A stretch of DNA of 64,000 bases, taken from Pontibacter anaerobius. Its GTDB lineage: Bacteria > Bacteroidota > Bacteroidia > Cytophagales > Hymenobacteraceae. The DNA lies in the NCBI RefSeq assembly GCF_026241195.1, contig NZ_JAPFQO010000002.1:310001-374000 (forward strand), in the 5' to 3' direction. The position numbers and the translations under genes are program-made. The notes beneath the pieces were generated by a model. That model had not been told where the DNA came from and did not search any database. It was given only the letters and a program-made list of their open reading frames with translations. This document shows positions 55,607-64,000 of the stretch, in pieces. The first letter of the stretch is position 1. Each line of letters opens with the position of its first letter.

Positions 55607-55643
55607 ATTAAGTGGTTTATACATCATTTTAGCCCTATAGATA

Positions 55644-55680
55644 AAAAGGGCGCTGCAGAAAATTCCTGCAGCGCCCTTTT
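55644..55680. terminator. Bidirectional terminator between oxidoreductase and FKBP genes
   Basis: A perfect 15-bp stem (55644-55658 with 55666-55680, 7-nt loop) with A/T ends lies between convergent genes. Two AAGTATA motifs follow at once. Confidence 0.92.
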
Positions 55681-55701
55681 ATACTTTGAGGTTTATACTT
55701 T

Positions 55702-56214
55702 TTAGTGATGCACTCCACCTTCGCCATGCACATGGCCATGGGAAAGCTCATCCTGCGTAGCTTCGCGGATATTTTCTACTGTTCCTTTAAAGAACAGTTC
55801 TTTGCCTGCCAATGGATGGTTAAAGTCCATCTTTACGGTGTCTGCAGTAACCTCCACCACACGGCCCTGCAGCTGGTTGCCTTCACTGTCTGTCATGGGT
55901 ATGTAGTTGCCAATCTCCAGCATATCCTCCGGCACGGCGCCCTCTATTTCAAATGCCTGCTTTGGCAGATCAACTACAGCGTTTTCATCCTGGCTGCCAT
56001 AGCCTTCTTCGGCATTCAGCTTAAAGTCAAATGCATCCCCAACAGACAGACCTTCCAGCTGCTCCTCGAACTGCTCCGGAAGGCCGCTCATGCCGTAAAT
56101 AAAGACCATTGGTTGCTCTTTGTCAGCTGTTTCTATCAGGCTAGGTTCGCCCTGCTCGTCCATGATTCTTAGTTCATAGGAGAGCGTGACTACTTTGTTT
56201 TTTTCAATCTTCAT
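55702..56214 (-). CDS. FKBP-type peptidyl-prolyl isomerase, SlyD-like
   Basis: A 170-residue proline isomerase and chaperone of the SlyD type. The FKBP core starts VVTLSYELRIMDEQGEPSLIETADKEQPMVFIYG, then GLPEQFEEQLEGLSVGDAFDFKLNAEEGYG, an insert-in-flap domain (about residues 75-125) and DFNHPLAGKELFFKGTV. The C-terminal tail HGHVHGEGGVHH is histidine-rich, which in SlyD binds nickel or other metals. There is no signal peptide. It is probably monocistronic. Confidence 0.94.
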   Translation of the reverse strand: MKIEKNKVVTLSYELRIMDEQGEPSLIETADKEQPMVFIYGMSGLPEQFEEQLEGLSVGDAFDFKLNAEEGYGSQDENAVVDLPKQAFEIEGAVPEDMLEIGNYIPMTDSEGNQLQGRVVEVTADTVKMDFNHPLAGKELFFKGTVENIREATQDELSHGHVHGEGGVHH

Positions 56215-56294
56215 GTCTTGCTATTTTGTGTCTGAGATTAGAAAGTTAGGAAATTATATCCACACCTCTAAACTCCGTCCAATATTTACAGGTT

Positions 56295-58238
56295 TCACGC
56301 CATTAGTTCCTGCAGCTCCCAGGCACTGCGGTAGGCGTTTATACTTTCTACATAGTTCAGGAACGAGGCGTAAAAAGGGTGTTGGCTAAGTGTGGCGCTG
56401 TCGCCCACAATCACTAACTTTTTCTTGGCACGCGTCATGCCTACATTCATGCGGCGCATATCTGCCAGAAAGCCAATTTCACCCTGCTCATTGCTGCGCG
56501 TCATACTGATGTAAATGATATCGCGTTCCTGCCCCTGGAAGCTATCCACAGTACCCACTGACAGGTGACGCAGCTGCCGTAGCTCATGCAGCTTCGGCAT
56601 ATGCTCCACGCGGTCTTCCAGATAGTTTATCTGGGCGCGGTAGGGGGCAATAACACCGATACGCAGGTGCTCCACGTCCTCATCGGCGTGGCTGTAATTT
56701 TTAAGCAGGTGCGCCAGGTGGTTGAGCAGTAGGTTTGCCTCGTCTGGGTTAGCCGAGCTGCTGCTCTCCGGCGTTTCCACCTCATTATAGCCGCACCCGG
56801 CTGTGTCCACAAACTCCACAGCCAGCCCTGGTGCAAAGTGCGGGTTGTACTCATGCAGGTCGCTGCTGTGCACGCTTTCGTGCGCCATCAGTTCCCCCTT
56901 GTAAAATTGCTGGTTCGAGAACTCCATGATGTGGTGGTGCATGCGGTACTGGGTCTTCAGCATTACCGAAACGTCTGGCTGGCGCTCGATGCATTTCTCA
57001 AACAAAGTTTTGCCCAAGCCTTTCTGCTCTGCCATAAAGGATTTTACGGTAGGCGGAAGCTGGCAATGGTCACCAGCCAGCACTACGCGCTTCGCCCGCG
57101 AAATCGGAATCCAGGAGGCGGGCTCCAGTGCCTGTGCGGCCTCATCTATAAAAACGGTATCATACTCCAGGTGGCGGATGGCTTTGTTGGCGGCGCCCAC
57201 CAGGGTACAGGTTATCACTTGCACGTTGTTCAGCAGATCCTCTGTAATATACTCCTCCACACGATCGGCTTCCTCTAACAAGCGCTTGCTTTCCATTTTG
57301 TAGAGCTGCCGCTGCGCCCGCTCCTCGTGCCCGAACTTGCGTTTAAACTGGAATGCCATGCGCCTGTACTCCTCGGCTGTCTTGCGTAGGTCTTTCAGGT
57401 TTTTGTAAGACCGGTGTGCCATTATCTGCGCATCCAGGGTATGCTCCAACAGCACATCCGACACCCTGGAAGGATTCCCGATCCGGATTACGTTTACGCC
57501 CTCATTCGCCAGCTTTTCGGTGAGCAGGTCTACCGCTGTGTTGGAAGGTGCCGTAACGAGCAGGCGCTTCTGTGTTTGTAGCGTTGTAAGTATGGCCTGC
57601 ACCAGGGTGGTGGTCTTACCGGTGCCCGGAGGGCCGTGAATGATCGCCACATCCTTTGCCTGCACGATCTTGTGCACTGCCTCGTTTTGAGATGGGTTTA
57701 AAGATGGAATATTCTCCATGGTGGCTTCGGTGAAGCGGGCAGGCACATCGCCCAGAAGTATATCGCGCAGCTCCGCCAGCCGTGTTTTATAAGCCTCAAT
57801 CACCTTTTTCATGGCAATCTCCATCTCACGGTAACTCATTTCGTCAAACGTGAGGTCAATGCCCAGGCGGCCTTCATCCACCCAGTCCGGAAGGTCTTCT
57901 TTGTTAGTGGCTAGCAACACTTTGTTGCGCTTCAGGCCCACGATCACGCCATTCAGGTTCTGGCGCTCCCCGCTGTTGCTGAACAAGGCAGCCGTTTTCC
58001 CTACCTGGAACAGGTGCAGTTGGTCGCGGTCTTTGGTGCGCTCTAGTTCCAGCACCACCTTGTTGCCGAAGCCCAGCTCTTCTTTGGAAATTGTTACGGG
58101 GTACCAGCAGAAGCCCATGGCCTTGCGCTCTGCAATCGTGCTTTTCAGGCTTTTTATTTTGTATTGCTGGCGGTCCTCTTCCTGTTCTATTTTAAGCAGC
58201 TCCTGTACCTGCTTTAGTTCTAATAATATTTCGCTCAT
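56295..58238 (-). CDS. SF1 superfamily helicase, IGHMBP2/Upf1-like
   Basis: A 647-residue AAA-containing helicase of superfamily 1B. Motif I (Walker A) is HGPPGTGKTTT, motif II VFIDEAAQALEPA, then VVLAGDHCQLPPTV, KTQYRMHHHIMEF, and late TVDSFQGQERDIIYISMTRSN with GMTRAKKKLVIVGD. The N-terminus has a small beta domain as in IGHMBP2. Such enzymes unwind RNA or DNA; the role here is unknown. I chose the ATG at 58238 (MSEILLELKQ); one three codons earlier is possible. Confidence 0.93.
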   Translation of the reverse strand: MSEILLELKQVQELLKIEQEEDRQQYKIKSLKSTIAERKAMGFCWYPVTISKEELGFGNKVVLELERTKDRDQLHLFQVGKTAALFSNSGERQNLNGVIVGLKRNKVLLATNKEDLPDWVDEGRLGIDLTFDEMSYREMEIAMKKVIEAYKTRLAELRDILLGDVPARFTEATMENIPSLNPSQNEAVHKIVQAKDVAIIHGPPGTGKTTTLVQAILTTLQTQKRLLVTAPSNTAVDLLTEKLANEGVNVIRIGNPSRVSDVLLEHTLDAQIMAHRSYKNLKDLRKTAEEYRRMAFQFKRKFGHEERAQRQLYKMESKRLLEEADRVEEYITEDLLNNVQVITCTLVGAANKAIRHLEYDTVFIDEAAQALEPASWIPISRAKRVVLAGDHCQLPPTVKSFMAEQKGLGKTLFEKCIERQPDVSVMLKTQYRMHHHIMEFSNQQFYKGELMAHESVHSSDLHEYNPHFAPGLAVEFVDTAGCGYNEVETPESSSSANPDEANLLLNHLAHLLKNYSHADEDVEHLRIGVIAPYRAQINYLEDRVEHMPKLHELRQLRHLSVGTVDSFQGQERDIIYISMTRSNEQGEIGFLADMRRMNVGMTRAKKKLVIVGDSATLSQHPFYASFLNYVESINAYRSAWELQELMA

Positions 58239-58405
58239 GTATACCAAAAAGAAAGGCTGGTAGTGTTGCTCCAGCCTTCATATTTAAATGATGTAATACA
58301 AGTACAAACATCTTTATACCTGCGCTTTAATGTTGCATCTGCAGCATAAGGTATAACAAAAACCGTACCTTATAAGATTCATACTTGCCACAGCGAAGTA
58401 TAAAT

Positions 58406-58987
58406 TTATGCTTTCTTTCTCTTACCTGGTTTAGACTTGGCTTTGCTCAGGCGCACATGCAGAAAAACAGCGTACAATAAAAGTATAAAGGCGCCCACAG
58501 CCAGCACACTGATCACCTTGTCTTTGCCATACTTCACGTCGTAGCTTGCCTGCACTTGGGACTGTAGCTCAGCCATTTCGCGATCCTTTTTACGGAGTGT
58601 GCTCTCCAGCGTTTTTACTTCGCCTTGCAGGCTGCTTACCTGCTTTTCGAAATTGCGTTGGTCCTCTATGGTGAGCTTGCCTTGGCGCTTGCTCTCTACC
58701 GTACTCTGCGCGTACTGGCGAATACTGTTCTCTTTAACGGCAGCCACCAGTTCCGTATCCAGGTTTATGATTTTCTTGAGTGTTTCTATGATGTTCAGCA
58801 GGTCTTTTTTAGATTGTGTGCCCCAGAAGCTGCTGTTCTGTTGTTTAAAGTACTGGTACTCCAATATCAGCTGCTCCCGCTCACTCATTAACCGCGACAA
58901 TTTGTCTTCTTCTTTCACCTGCTCCTGCGCCAGTGCCCCTGTAAACCACACGCAAAGTATGGCCATCGCAAATAGTTTCTTCATCAT
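58406..58987 (-). CDS. Exported coiled-coil protein with C-terminal membrane helix
   Basis: A 193-residue protein that I do not recognise. Signal peptide: residues 1-20 (MMKKLFAMAILCVWFTGALA). The middle is a long charged helix with heptad-like pattern (VSSLQGEVKTLESTLRKKDREMAELQSQVQ). One membrane helix follows at about residues 160-178 (VISVLAVGAFILLLYAVFL), and a strongly basic tail (KAKSKPGKRKKA). It would sit in the inner membrane with its coiled coil in the periplasm. No function is proposed. Confidence 0.72.
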   Translation of the reverse strand: MMKKLFAMAILCVWFTGALAQEQVKEEDKLSRLMSEREQLILEYQYFKQQNSSFWGTQSKKDLLNIIETLKKIINLDTELVAAVKENSIRQYAQSTVESKRQGKLTIEDQRNFEKQVSSLQGEVKTLESTLRKKDREMAELQSQVQASYDVKYGKDKVISVLAVGAFILLLYAVFLHVRLSKAKSKPGKRKKA

Positions 58988-59053
58988 CTCTCTTCAGTAC
59001 TTATCCTTCAATTTACACGCAAATATGGTCATCCTTATTGGATCGTGCTTAAT

Positions 59054-61312
59054 TTATTTTTTAGGAAGGCGGTAGAAGTAGAGCACCAGCACGGGAAGTA
59101 ACAGCAGGTCGGCCACCACGGCAAACACCAACGTAAGGCTCACAAACAAGCCTACATAATACGTGGCATCGAAGGTGGAGAGCACCAAGGTAAGAAAACC
59201 AGCCACCAGGATACAGGATGTAATGATGATGGCTTTGCCCGCAGAGATAAAAGTACGCTTTACAGCGTAAGGCAACGATTTTCCGGCCATCAGTTCCAGT
59301 TTTAGCTTGCTCAGGAAGTGGATTGTATCGTCCACGGCGATGCCAAAAGCAATGGTGAAGATAATGGAGACGGACACCGTTAGCTTAACCCCCATAAAAC
59401 CCATAATGCCGCCTATCATCAGCAGCGGAATAATGTTGGGAACAAGGGATATGATAATCATACGGAACGAACGGAAGATAAGCCCCACAATGACAGCAAT
59501 GACGCCGAAAGCGATGAGCAGCCCCTGCATCATGTTGGAGGTAACGTACTCGTTGTTTTTATCCAGCAGCAGGGCGCTGCCGGTGAGGCGGGTTTGCAGT
59601 ACTTCTGGGTCGATGCTGCGGTTGATGAAAGCCTGCAGTGAGTCGTTGAGCACGGTGGCCCGGGCACTCCCGATATCGTTCATTTTACCACTTAACCGTG
59701 CTTCTTTCGCGTCTGGGGTAACCACGCTGCGCAATTCGCTTCTGTTCTTGTACGCCTGCAACCGGCGTTTTATACTTTGCAATCCGCTTTTAGTAGCCGG
59801 AAGGGTATAATATTCCTGCAAACCGCCATTCTGTGCTCGGTTTAGTGTTTTCACGATGGTGGCAGGGGAGGTGATAAAGTTTAGCCCATATGTATTGTAG
59901 AGGTAATTTTCCAGTTCCGCTACCTCATGGAGCACTTCGGCATCAAACATGGTATGGCCTTCAGCAGCTACCAGGTGTAGTTCAAACGGACGCACCCCGG
60001 AGAATTTCTCCTCAAAATAGTAAAAGTCCTGTATAATCGGGTCCTCATCACCTAGGTCCTCCAACAGGGTAGTGTCAACTTTAATCAGGCTGATGCCTGC
60101 CAGGCTAACAAGAATAACAGCAAAACCGGAGGCAAGTATAGCTTTAGGGTGCAGCAGCACGAAGCGCAGCAGGTTACGCATCATAACCGGCCATGAAAAA
60201 CTCACTTTCCGGGCTCTTACTTTATTCGGTTCTTTAATGAGCAGCAGGATAGCCGGCAACACCGAAAAGGCCAACAGGTAGGCCAAACCAATGGATATGG
60301 CTGTGTACAGTCCGAAATTTCGGATGGGCACGATGGCCGTTGTCAGCAACGTCAGGAAACCAACTGCAGTGGTGAGGGAGGTGAGGAAAGTCGCCATGCC
60401 AACTTCTTTCACGGTCAGTTTAAGCGCTGGCAGCTTCGGCATGCCATTCCCAACTTCGGTAATGTAGCGCGAAAGTATGTGAATCACATCCGACATGCCT
60501 ACCACGAACATAATGGTGGGCAAGAGCACGGTCATCAAATCAATAGGCTTGTTAAAAAGGCCCATCACACCCATCGCCCAAAGCACCGAGAGCAGCACCA
60601 CAACCAGCGGCACCAGCACCCCCCAGGCCGTACGGAAGGCAACCCAGAGGAAGAAGATAACCAGTAAAATTGAGGCCGACATAAAAATGGCCAGTTCTAC
60701 CTGCATCTTCTCCACAAACACCGATTGCGCCAGCGCCTTCCCGGCTACATGCTCCTCCTTCAGCTGCAGCATTTCCAGTTTCTGGTTCAGGGCGGCCATC
60801 AGGGTGTCGCTGGCCCCTTTGCCGAGGTTATCCGTAGTCTGCACAAACAGCGAAATCGCCGTGGCATCTTCCGAGAATAAAGTGCCGATAAGTTCTTTAG
60901 AAGTATAAATATTGATAGAGTCCTGTTCATACCTTTCCGGCTCGTCTGGGTGCAGGTATGGTATCTCAAAATAACCGAAAGCTTCAATAACCGGGCTTTT
61001 GATTGTGGTGGGAGAGAGAACCGCCTCCACATGGGGCTGCCGCTGCAGAAAATGGGTCAGGGTGTCAACCTTCGTCAAAAAGTTACGGTCAAACAGGCTT
61101 TTGCCCTGGTTGTCGAGGCCGATGAGCAGGTAATCGTTATCATTGCCGAACTTATCGCGGTAGCTGAAATAATACGACAGGTCCGGGTCGCCTTTCGGGA
61201 AGAAATTATCGAAGTTATAGTCGAATCGGAGGCGTGCGGCAAAGTAGATGCTCAGGGTCGTAAGCACCGACACCGACAGCAGTATAAAGTAGCTTAATTT
61301 TCTGTAGTTCAA
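59054..61312 (-). CDS. RND-superfamily exporter (MMPL/HpnN-like)
   Basis: A 752-residue inner-membrane protein with two repeats of six helices, each preceded by a large periplasmic domain: helix 1 at the N-terminus (LSYFILLSVSVLTTLSIYFAARLRFDYNFDNFF), helices 2-6 at about residues 210-360, helix 7 near 400, and helices 8-12 near 590-745. ADDTIHFLSK-type segments (VDDTIHFLSKLKLEL and GMSDVIHILSRY) are hallmarks. Such proteins export lipids, hopanoids or drugs; the substrate is unknown. No periplasmic adaptor gene is adjacent. Confidence 0.9.
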   Translation of the reverse strand: MNYRKLSYFILLSVSVLTTLSIYFAARLRFDYNFDNFFPKGDPDLSYYFSYRDKFGNDNDYLLIGLDNQGKSLFDRNFLTKVDTLTHFLQRQPHVEAVLSPTTIKSPVIEAFGYFEIPYLHPDEPERYEQDSINIYTSKELIGTLFSEDATAISLFVQTTDNLGKGASDTLMAALNQKLEMLQLKEEHVAGKALAQSVFVEKMQVELAIFMSASILLVIFFLWVAFRTAWGVLVPLVVVLLSVLWAMGVMGLFNKPIDLMTVLLPTIMFVVGMSDVIHILSRYITEVGNGMPKLPALKLTVKEVGMATFLTSLTTAVGFLTLLTTAIVPIRNFGLYTAISIGLAYLLAFSVLPAILLLIKEPNKVRARKVSFSWPVMMRNLLRFVLLHPKAILASGFAVILVSLAGISLIKVDTTLLEDLGDEDPIIQDFYYFEEKFSGVRPFELHLVAAEGHTMFDAEVLHEVAELENYLYNTYGLNFITSPATIVKTLNRAQNGGLQEYYTLPATKSGLQSIKRRLQAYKNRSELRSVVTPDAKEARLSGKMNDIGSARATVLNDSLQAFINRSIDPEVLQTRLTGSALLLDKNNEYVTSNMMQGLLIAFGVIAVIVGLIFRSFRMIIISLVPNIIPLLMIGGIMGFMGVKLTVSVSIIFTIAFGIAVDDTIHFLSKLKLELMAGKSLPYAVKRTFISAGKAIIITSCILVAGFLTLVLSTFDATYYVGLFVSLTLVFAVVADLLLLPVLVLYFYRLPKK

Positions 61313-61367
61313 GGTGTTTTAAAACTGATTGATATCATTTGGTGTAAGACACAAAGATTGTACATTT

Positions 61368-61628
61368 ATGATAGTATCAACTTCAAATCACCCTTTTTGT
61401 TCAAACAAAAAAATAGCGCTGACTCTGGCAATGGCGGGCTTTATAGGAGCTGGCTTAGCCATACTTACTTTGGCCTGCAAAGATGGTAAATGTAAAATGG
61501 ACCATAGCACCAGCTCGGGAAAGACGAAGAAAGGGAAAGAAGCGGTTGCCAAAGCAAAAAGCTGCAACATGGCGACTGCCTCAGCCGGAGAAACAAAATC
61601 CTGCTGCATGAAAAAAGAAAACAGATAG
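61368..61628 (+). CDS. Small cysteine-rich membrane protein
   Basis: An 86-residue protein of unknown family. One hydrophobic helix (IALTLAMAGFIGAGLAILTLAC, residues 16-37) precedes a Lys/Ser-rich tail with cysteines in CKDGKCKMDH, SCNM and SCCMKK, which may bind a metal. The ATG at 61368 gives a short basic start; an earlier ATG at 61329 is possible. The spacing of a helix ending in Ala-Cys is also lipobox-like. A terminator follows. Confidence 0.6.
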   Translation: MIVSTSNHPFCSNKKIALTLAMAGFIGAGLAILTLACKDGKCKMDHSTSSGKTKKGKEAVAKAKSCNMATASAGETKSCCMKKENR

Positions 61629-61650
61629 TCTGCTTTCTGCAAGATTTTGA

Positions 61651-61685
61651 AAAAGAGCCTGCTCTACCTTGCAGGAGGCTCTTTT
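61651..61685 (+). terminator. Intrinsic terminator after the cysteine-rich protein gene
   Basis: A 10-bp stem AAAAGAGCCT/AGGCTCTTTT (61651-61660, 61676-61685) with a 15-nt loop that can pair further internally; T residues follow in the stem end. Confidence 0.75.
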
Positions 61686-61776
61686 GCTACATGCGCCCAT
61701 GTGATGCTGACTCAAGCTGTACTAGCATATCGCAAATAATATTATCTTTAAGGCTACACATGAGAACTCCCAAACG

Positions 61777-62571
61777 ATGAAGCAATATTTAGATTTGATG
61801 CAGCACATCCTGGACACAGGTGTGAGAAAGGAAGACAGAACCGGCACAGGTACGCTGAGTGTGTTCGGTTACCAGATGCGCTTCGACCTGCAGCAGGGTT
61901 TCCCGCTGGTTACGACCAAGAAAGTGCACCTGCGCTCCATCATTCATGAGTTGCTATGGTTCCTGAAAGGGGATACCAACATAAAATACCTAAAGGAGAA
62001 TGGTGTAAGCATCTGGGACGAGTGGGCGGATGAAAACGGCGACCTGGGGCCTGTATACGGCTCACAGTGGCGCAACTGGCCTACACCCGACGGCCGCCAC
62101 ATCGATCAGATAACGCAGGTGGTGAACCAACTGAAAAACAACCCCGACTCGCGACGTATTATTGTGAGTGCCTGGAATGTGGCCGAGATCGAGCACATGA
62201 AGCTGCCGCCCTGCCACGCTTTTTTCCAGTTTTATGTAGCCGAGGGCAAACTGAGTTGCCAACTATACCAGCGCTCTGCCGATGTTTTCCTGGGTGTACC
62301 GTTCAACATAGCCTCCTACGCGCTGCTGGTGCTGATGATGGCCCAGGTAACGGGCCTGGAGCCTGGCGAGTTTATCTGGACCGGCGGCGATACGCATTTA
62401 TACCTCAACCACCTGGAGCAGGCGCAACTACAGCTGACCCGCGAGCCGCGTGAGTTGCCGCAGATGAAGCTGAACCCGGATGTACAGGATATTTTCGGTT
62501 TTAAATTTGAAGACTTCGAACTGGTAAACTATAACCCACACCCTGGCATTAAGGCACCTGTAGCTGTGTAA
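61777..62571 (+). CDS. thyA: Thymidylate synthase
   Basis: A 264-residue ThyA that methylates dUMP to dTMP using methylene-tetrahydrofolate. [11 protein letters not shown] lies at residues 21-31, the nucleophile is Cys146 in [12 protein letters not shown], and [18 protein letters not shown] and [12 protein letters not shown] follow; the C-terminus ends in APVAV. The length equals that of the E. coli enzyme. No dihydrofolate reductase gene is in view; two further genes follow in the same direction with short gaps. Confidence 0.98.
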   Translation: MKQYLDLMQHILDTGVRKEDRTGTGTLSVFGYQMRFDLQQGFPLVTTKKVHLRSIIHELLWFLKGDTNIKYLKENGVSIWDEWADENGDLGPVYGSQWRNWPTPDGRHIDQITQVVNQLKNNPDSRRIIVSAWNVAEIEHMKLPPCHAFFQFYVAEGKLSCQLYQRSADVFLGVPFNIASYALLVLMMAQVTGLEPGEFIWTGGDTHLYLNHLEQAQLQLTREPRELPQMKLNPDVQDIFGFKFEDFELVNYNPHPGIKAPVAV

Positions 62572-62603
62572 GTATAAATCAGGATACTAATAGGAGGTAA
62601 AGT

Positions 62604-63062
62604 ATGCTAGACATTATTCAGGACAGAGATTATATCTTAAACCAGCTGCAACAGCTGAAGCCGGATGCCCAGCCTCAGTTTGGCCTTATGTCGCCGCAGC
62701 ACATGGTGGAGCACCTGGCTTATGTAGTGCAGTTCTCTAACGGGAAACAGCCACAAAAGCTTTATTACCGGCAGGAGAAGGCCGAGAAGTTTAAGCAGTA
62801 TACCATTTACAGCGAGCAGGAACTTGTACCAGGCTTCAGAGCCCCGATGTTAGGAGAAGAGCCAGCAGCTTTAGAGCATACTGATCTGGAAAATGCAATT
62901 AAAAGCTTAGGGAACGAACTTCAGGCTTTTGATTCTTTTTTTCAGGACCGGCCGGCGGCAACGCCTGTTAGCCCCACTCTAGGCAAGTTGAACTACCAGG
63001 AGTGGGTGATATTCCACAGCAAGCATTTCAGGCACCACCTCCGGCAGTTTAACTTGCTTTAG
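62604..63062 (+). CDS. DUF1569-like DinB-fold protein
   Basis: A 152-residue protein. The pattern FGLMSPQHMVEHLAYVVQFSNGK near the N-terminus and HSKHFRHHLRQF at the C-terminus gives the histidines of the DinB-like four-helix bundle that binds a metal (DUF1569 family). Close relatives are often labelled oxepin-CoA hydrolase, without proof that I can see here. The chosen start is an ATG 32 bp after thyA, in the same direction, so co-transcription is likely. Confidence 0.75.
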   Translation: MLDIIQDRDYILNQLQQLKPDAQPQFGLMSPQHMVEHLAYVVQFSNGKQPQKLYYRQEKAEKFKQYTIYSEQELVPGFRAPMLGEEPAALEHTDLENAIKSLGNELQAFDSFFQDRPAATPVSPTLGKLNYQEWVIFHSKHFRHHLRQFNLL

Positions 63063-63110
63063 CCAAAACATGCTTTTGTTTCGTATGTTAAGAGCTAAAA
63101 ACCTATAACT

Positions 63111-63875
63111 ATGAGATTAAAGTCTATTCTTGCATTCGTATTTGGCCTTGCCTTTGTGCAGGTGCAGGCACAGCAAACTAGCTCACCAGATACCCTCAAG
63201 ACGAGTGGCGGGCCTTTGGTGGTGCAGCCTATTTCACATGGCACGCTCGCACTTAAATTCAAGGCGAAAACCATTTATGTGGACCCAACTGGAGGGGCTG
63301 AGGCTTTTAAAGGTGTAGCCAAGCCAGACCTCATACTTATTACCGATATCCATGGCGATCACCTGGATACAACCACGCTGGGAACGCTCGATACGAAAGG
63401 AGTGAAGCTGGTCGTTCCGCAGGCCGTGGCTGATCAGTTGCCTAATAAGTATAAGCAGCAGCTGGTCATACTCAAAAATAACGGGCAAAGCATGCAGCAG
63501 GGAATTAATATTACAGCGCTGCCCATGTATAACCTGCCGGACACTGCAGGCGTTTTCCACCCGAAAGGCAGGGGCAACGGTTACTTATTAGAAATAGGTG
63601 ACAAGCGCGTGTACATTTCAGGTGATACGGAGGGTATTCCTGAGATGCGCAGCCTCAAAAATATTGATTTGGCTTTTGTAAGTATGAACCTACCCTATAC
63701 CATGGATGTGGACCAGGCAGCCGATGCCGTGCTGGAGTTTCAGCCTAAGATCGTGTACCCGTACCATTACCGCGGCACAGAGGGAATGAGCGATGTAGAA
63801 TCGTTTAAAAATCAGGTGAATGCCAAAAACAAAGACATTGAGGTGAGGCTGAAAGAGTGGTACCCGAAGAAGTAA
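63111..63875 (+). CDS. Exported MBL-fold metallo-hydrolase (UlaG-like)
   Basis: A 254-residue metallo-beta-lactamase-fold protein with a signal peptide (residues 1-20, ending in VQAQ). The zinc motif is seen as TDIHGDHLD, a DxHxDH variant typical of the UlaG-like branch, then GNGYLLEIGDKRVYISGDTEG with the bridging aspartate, and a late histidine in YPYHYRG. The substrate is unknown; export to the periplasm distinguishes it from cytoplasmic UlaG. A terminator follows. Confidence 0.9.
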   Translation: MRLKSILAFVFGLAFVQVQAQQTSSPDTLKTSGGPLVVQPISHGTLALKFKAKTIYVDPTGGAEAFKGVAKPDLILITDIHGDHLDTTTLGTLDTKGVKLVVPQAVADQLPNKYKQQLVILKNNGQSMQQGINITALPMYNLPDTAGVFHPKGRGNGYLLEIGDKRVYISGDTEGIPEMRSLKNIDLAFVSMNLPYTMDVDQAADAVLEFQPKIVYPYHYRGTEGMSDVESFKNQVNAKNKDIEVRLKEWYPKK

Positions 63876-63897
63876 AAACACTGTAGTTTTAAAGTAT

Positions 63898-63928
63898 AAG
63901 CACAGGCTCAGCGGCCTGTGCTTTTTTT
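63898..63928 (+). terminator. Intrinsic terminator after the UlaG-like gene
   Basis: A perfect 10-bp stem AAGCACAGGC/GCCTGTGCTT (63898-63907, 63914-63923, 6-nt loop) is followed by seven T residues. Confidence 0.92.
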
Positions 63929-64000
63929 GTTTATAAGTGGGGTATTAACAATAGTATGGCAATTATTCCACCTACTTAACCGAAAACGGAAATCAAAAAT

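Overview
This window is an ordinary, densely coding stretch of a chromosome from the phylum Bacteroidota, most likely order Cytophagales, family Hymenobacteraceae (Pontibacter-like). The genus-level call is an inference. It rests on gene families typical of that group (type III glutamine synthetase, long-form IspG of about 650 residues, DUF4159, the 'putative porin' family, a CrtA-like carotenoid monooxygenase, the miaB / sigma-54 activator / lptE / TPR / secG block), on TAnnTTTG-type promoter elements close to start codons, and on weak Shine-Dalgarno signals. I saw no rRNA, tRNA, CRISPR array, prophage or insertion sequence.

Layout. 1-3.6 kb: the end of accA, an MBL-fold hydrolase, a patatin-like lipase, a beta-barrel protein and a PlsC-type acyltransferase. 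3.6-9.5 kb: smc, then a GT-C-type membrane glycosyltransferase gene broken by an 11-bp tandem duplication, and a small membrane-anchored protein. 9.6-12.8 kb: DUF4159 protein, rsmE, pckA. 13.4-16.3 kb: a POT peptide transporter and two tandem paralogous lipoproteins of a family I do not recognise. 16.4-24 kb, all on the minus strand: groES-groEL, and miaB / sigma-54 activator / lptE / TPR protein / secG. 24-28.6 kb, minus strand: nif3-like gene, zinc-ribbon coiled-coil protein, TPR protein, pabB. 28.7-35.2 kb: lpxK, porin, miaE, an exported protein of unknown function, an ABC permease. 35.3-39.3 kb, minus strand: OmpH-like chaperone, mtaB, LTA-synthase-like sulfatase. 39.5-46.2 kb: glnN (GSIII), flavodoxin-like reductase, ispG, small proteins, a MarR regulator. 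46.4-49.2 kb: leuS. 49.2-50.1 kb: a gene-free region with repeat-like hairpins. 50.1-64 kb: DsbA-like, DUF1003, LysE, CrtA-like, PPOX-fold, AcpH-like, a Tat-exported oxidoreductase, an FKBP isomerase, an SF1 helicase, an RND/MMPL exporter, thyA, a DUF1569 protein and an MBL-fold protein.

The genes mostly serve core metabolism and the envelope: lipid A and LPS export (lpxK, lptE), outer-membrane biogenesis (OmpH-like, porin, beta-barrel protein), secretion (secG), tRNA position-37 modification (miaB, miaE, mtaB), isoprenoid precursors (ispG), nitrogen assimilation (glnN), folate/thymidylate (pabB, thyA) and protein folding (groES-groEL, FKBP).

The most unusual signal is not a gene. A short motif, AAGTATA/TATACTT, is scattered through genes and spacers on both strands far more often than chance predicts, including at least four perfect 10-bp palindromes AAGTATACTT. 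It is sparse in strongly conserved genes (none seen in groEL or pckA) and dense in variable ones. An 11-bp tandem duplication of one copy has frameshifted the glycosyltransferase gene at 7.7 kb. The gene-free region at 49.2-50.1 kb holds two diverged copies of a hairpin repeat, a GC-rich block and three clean hairpins.
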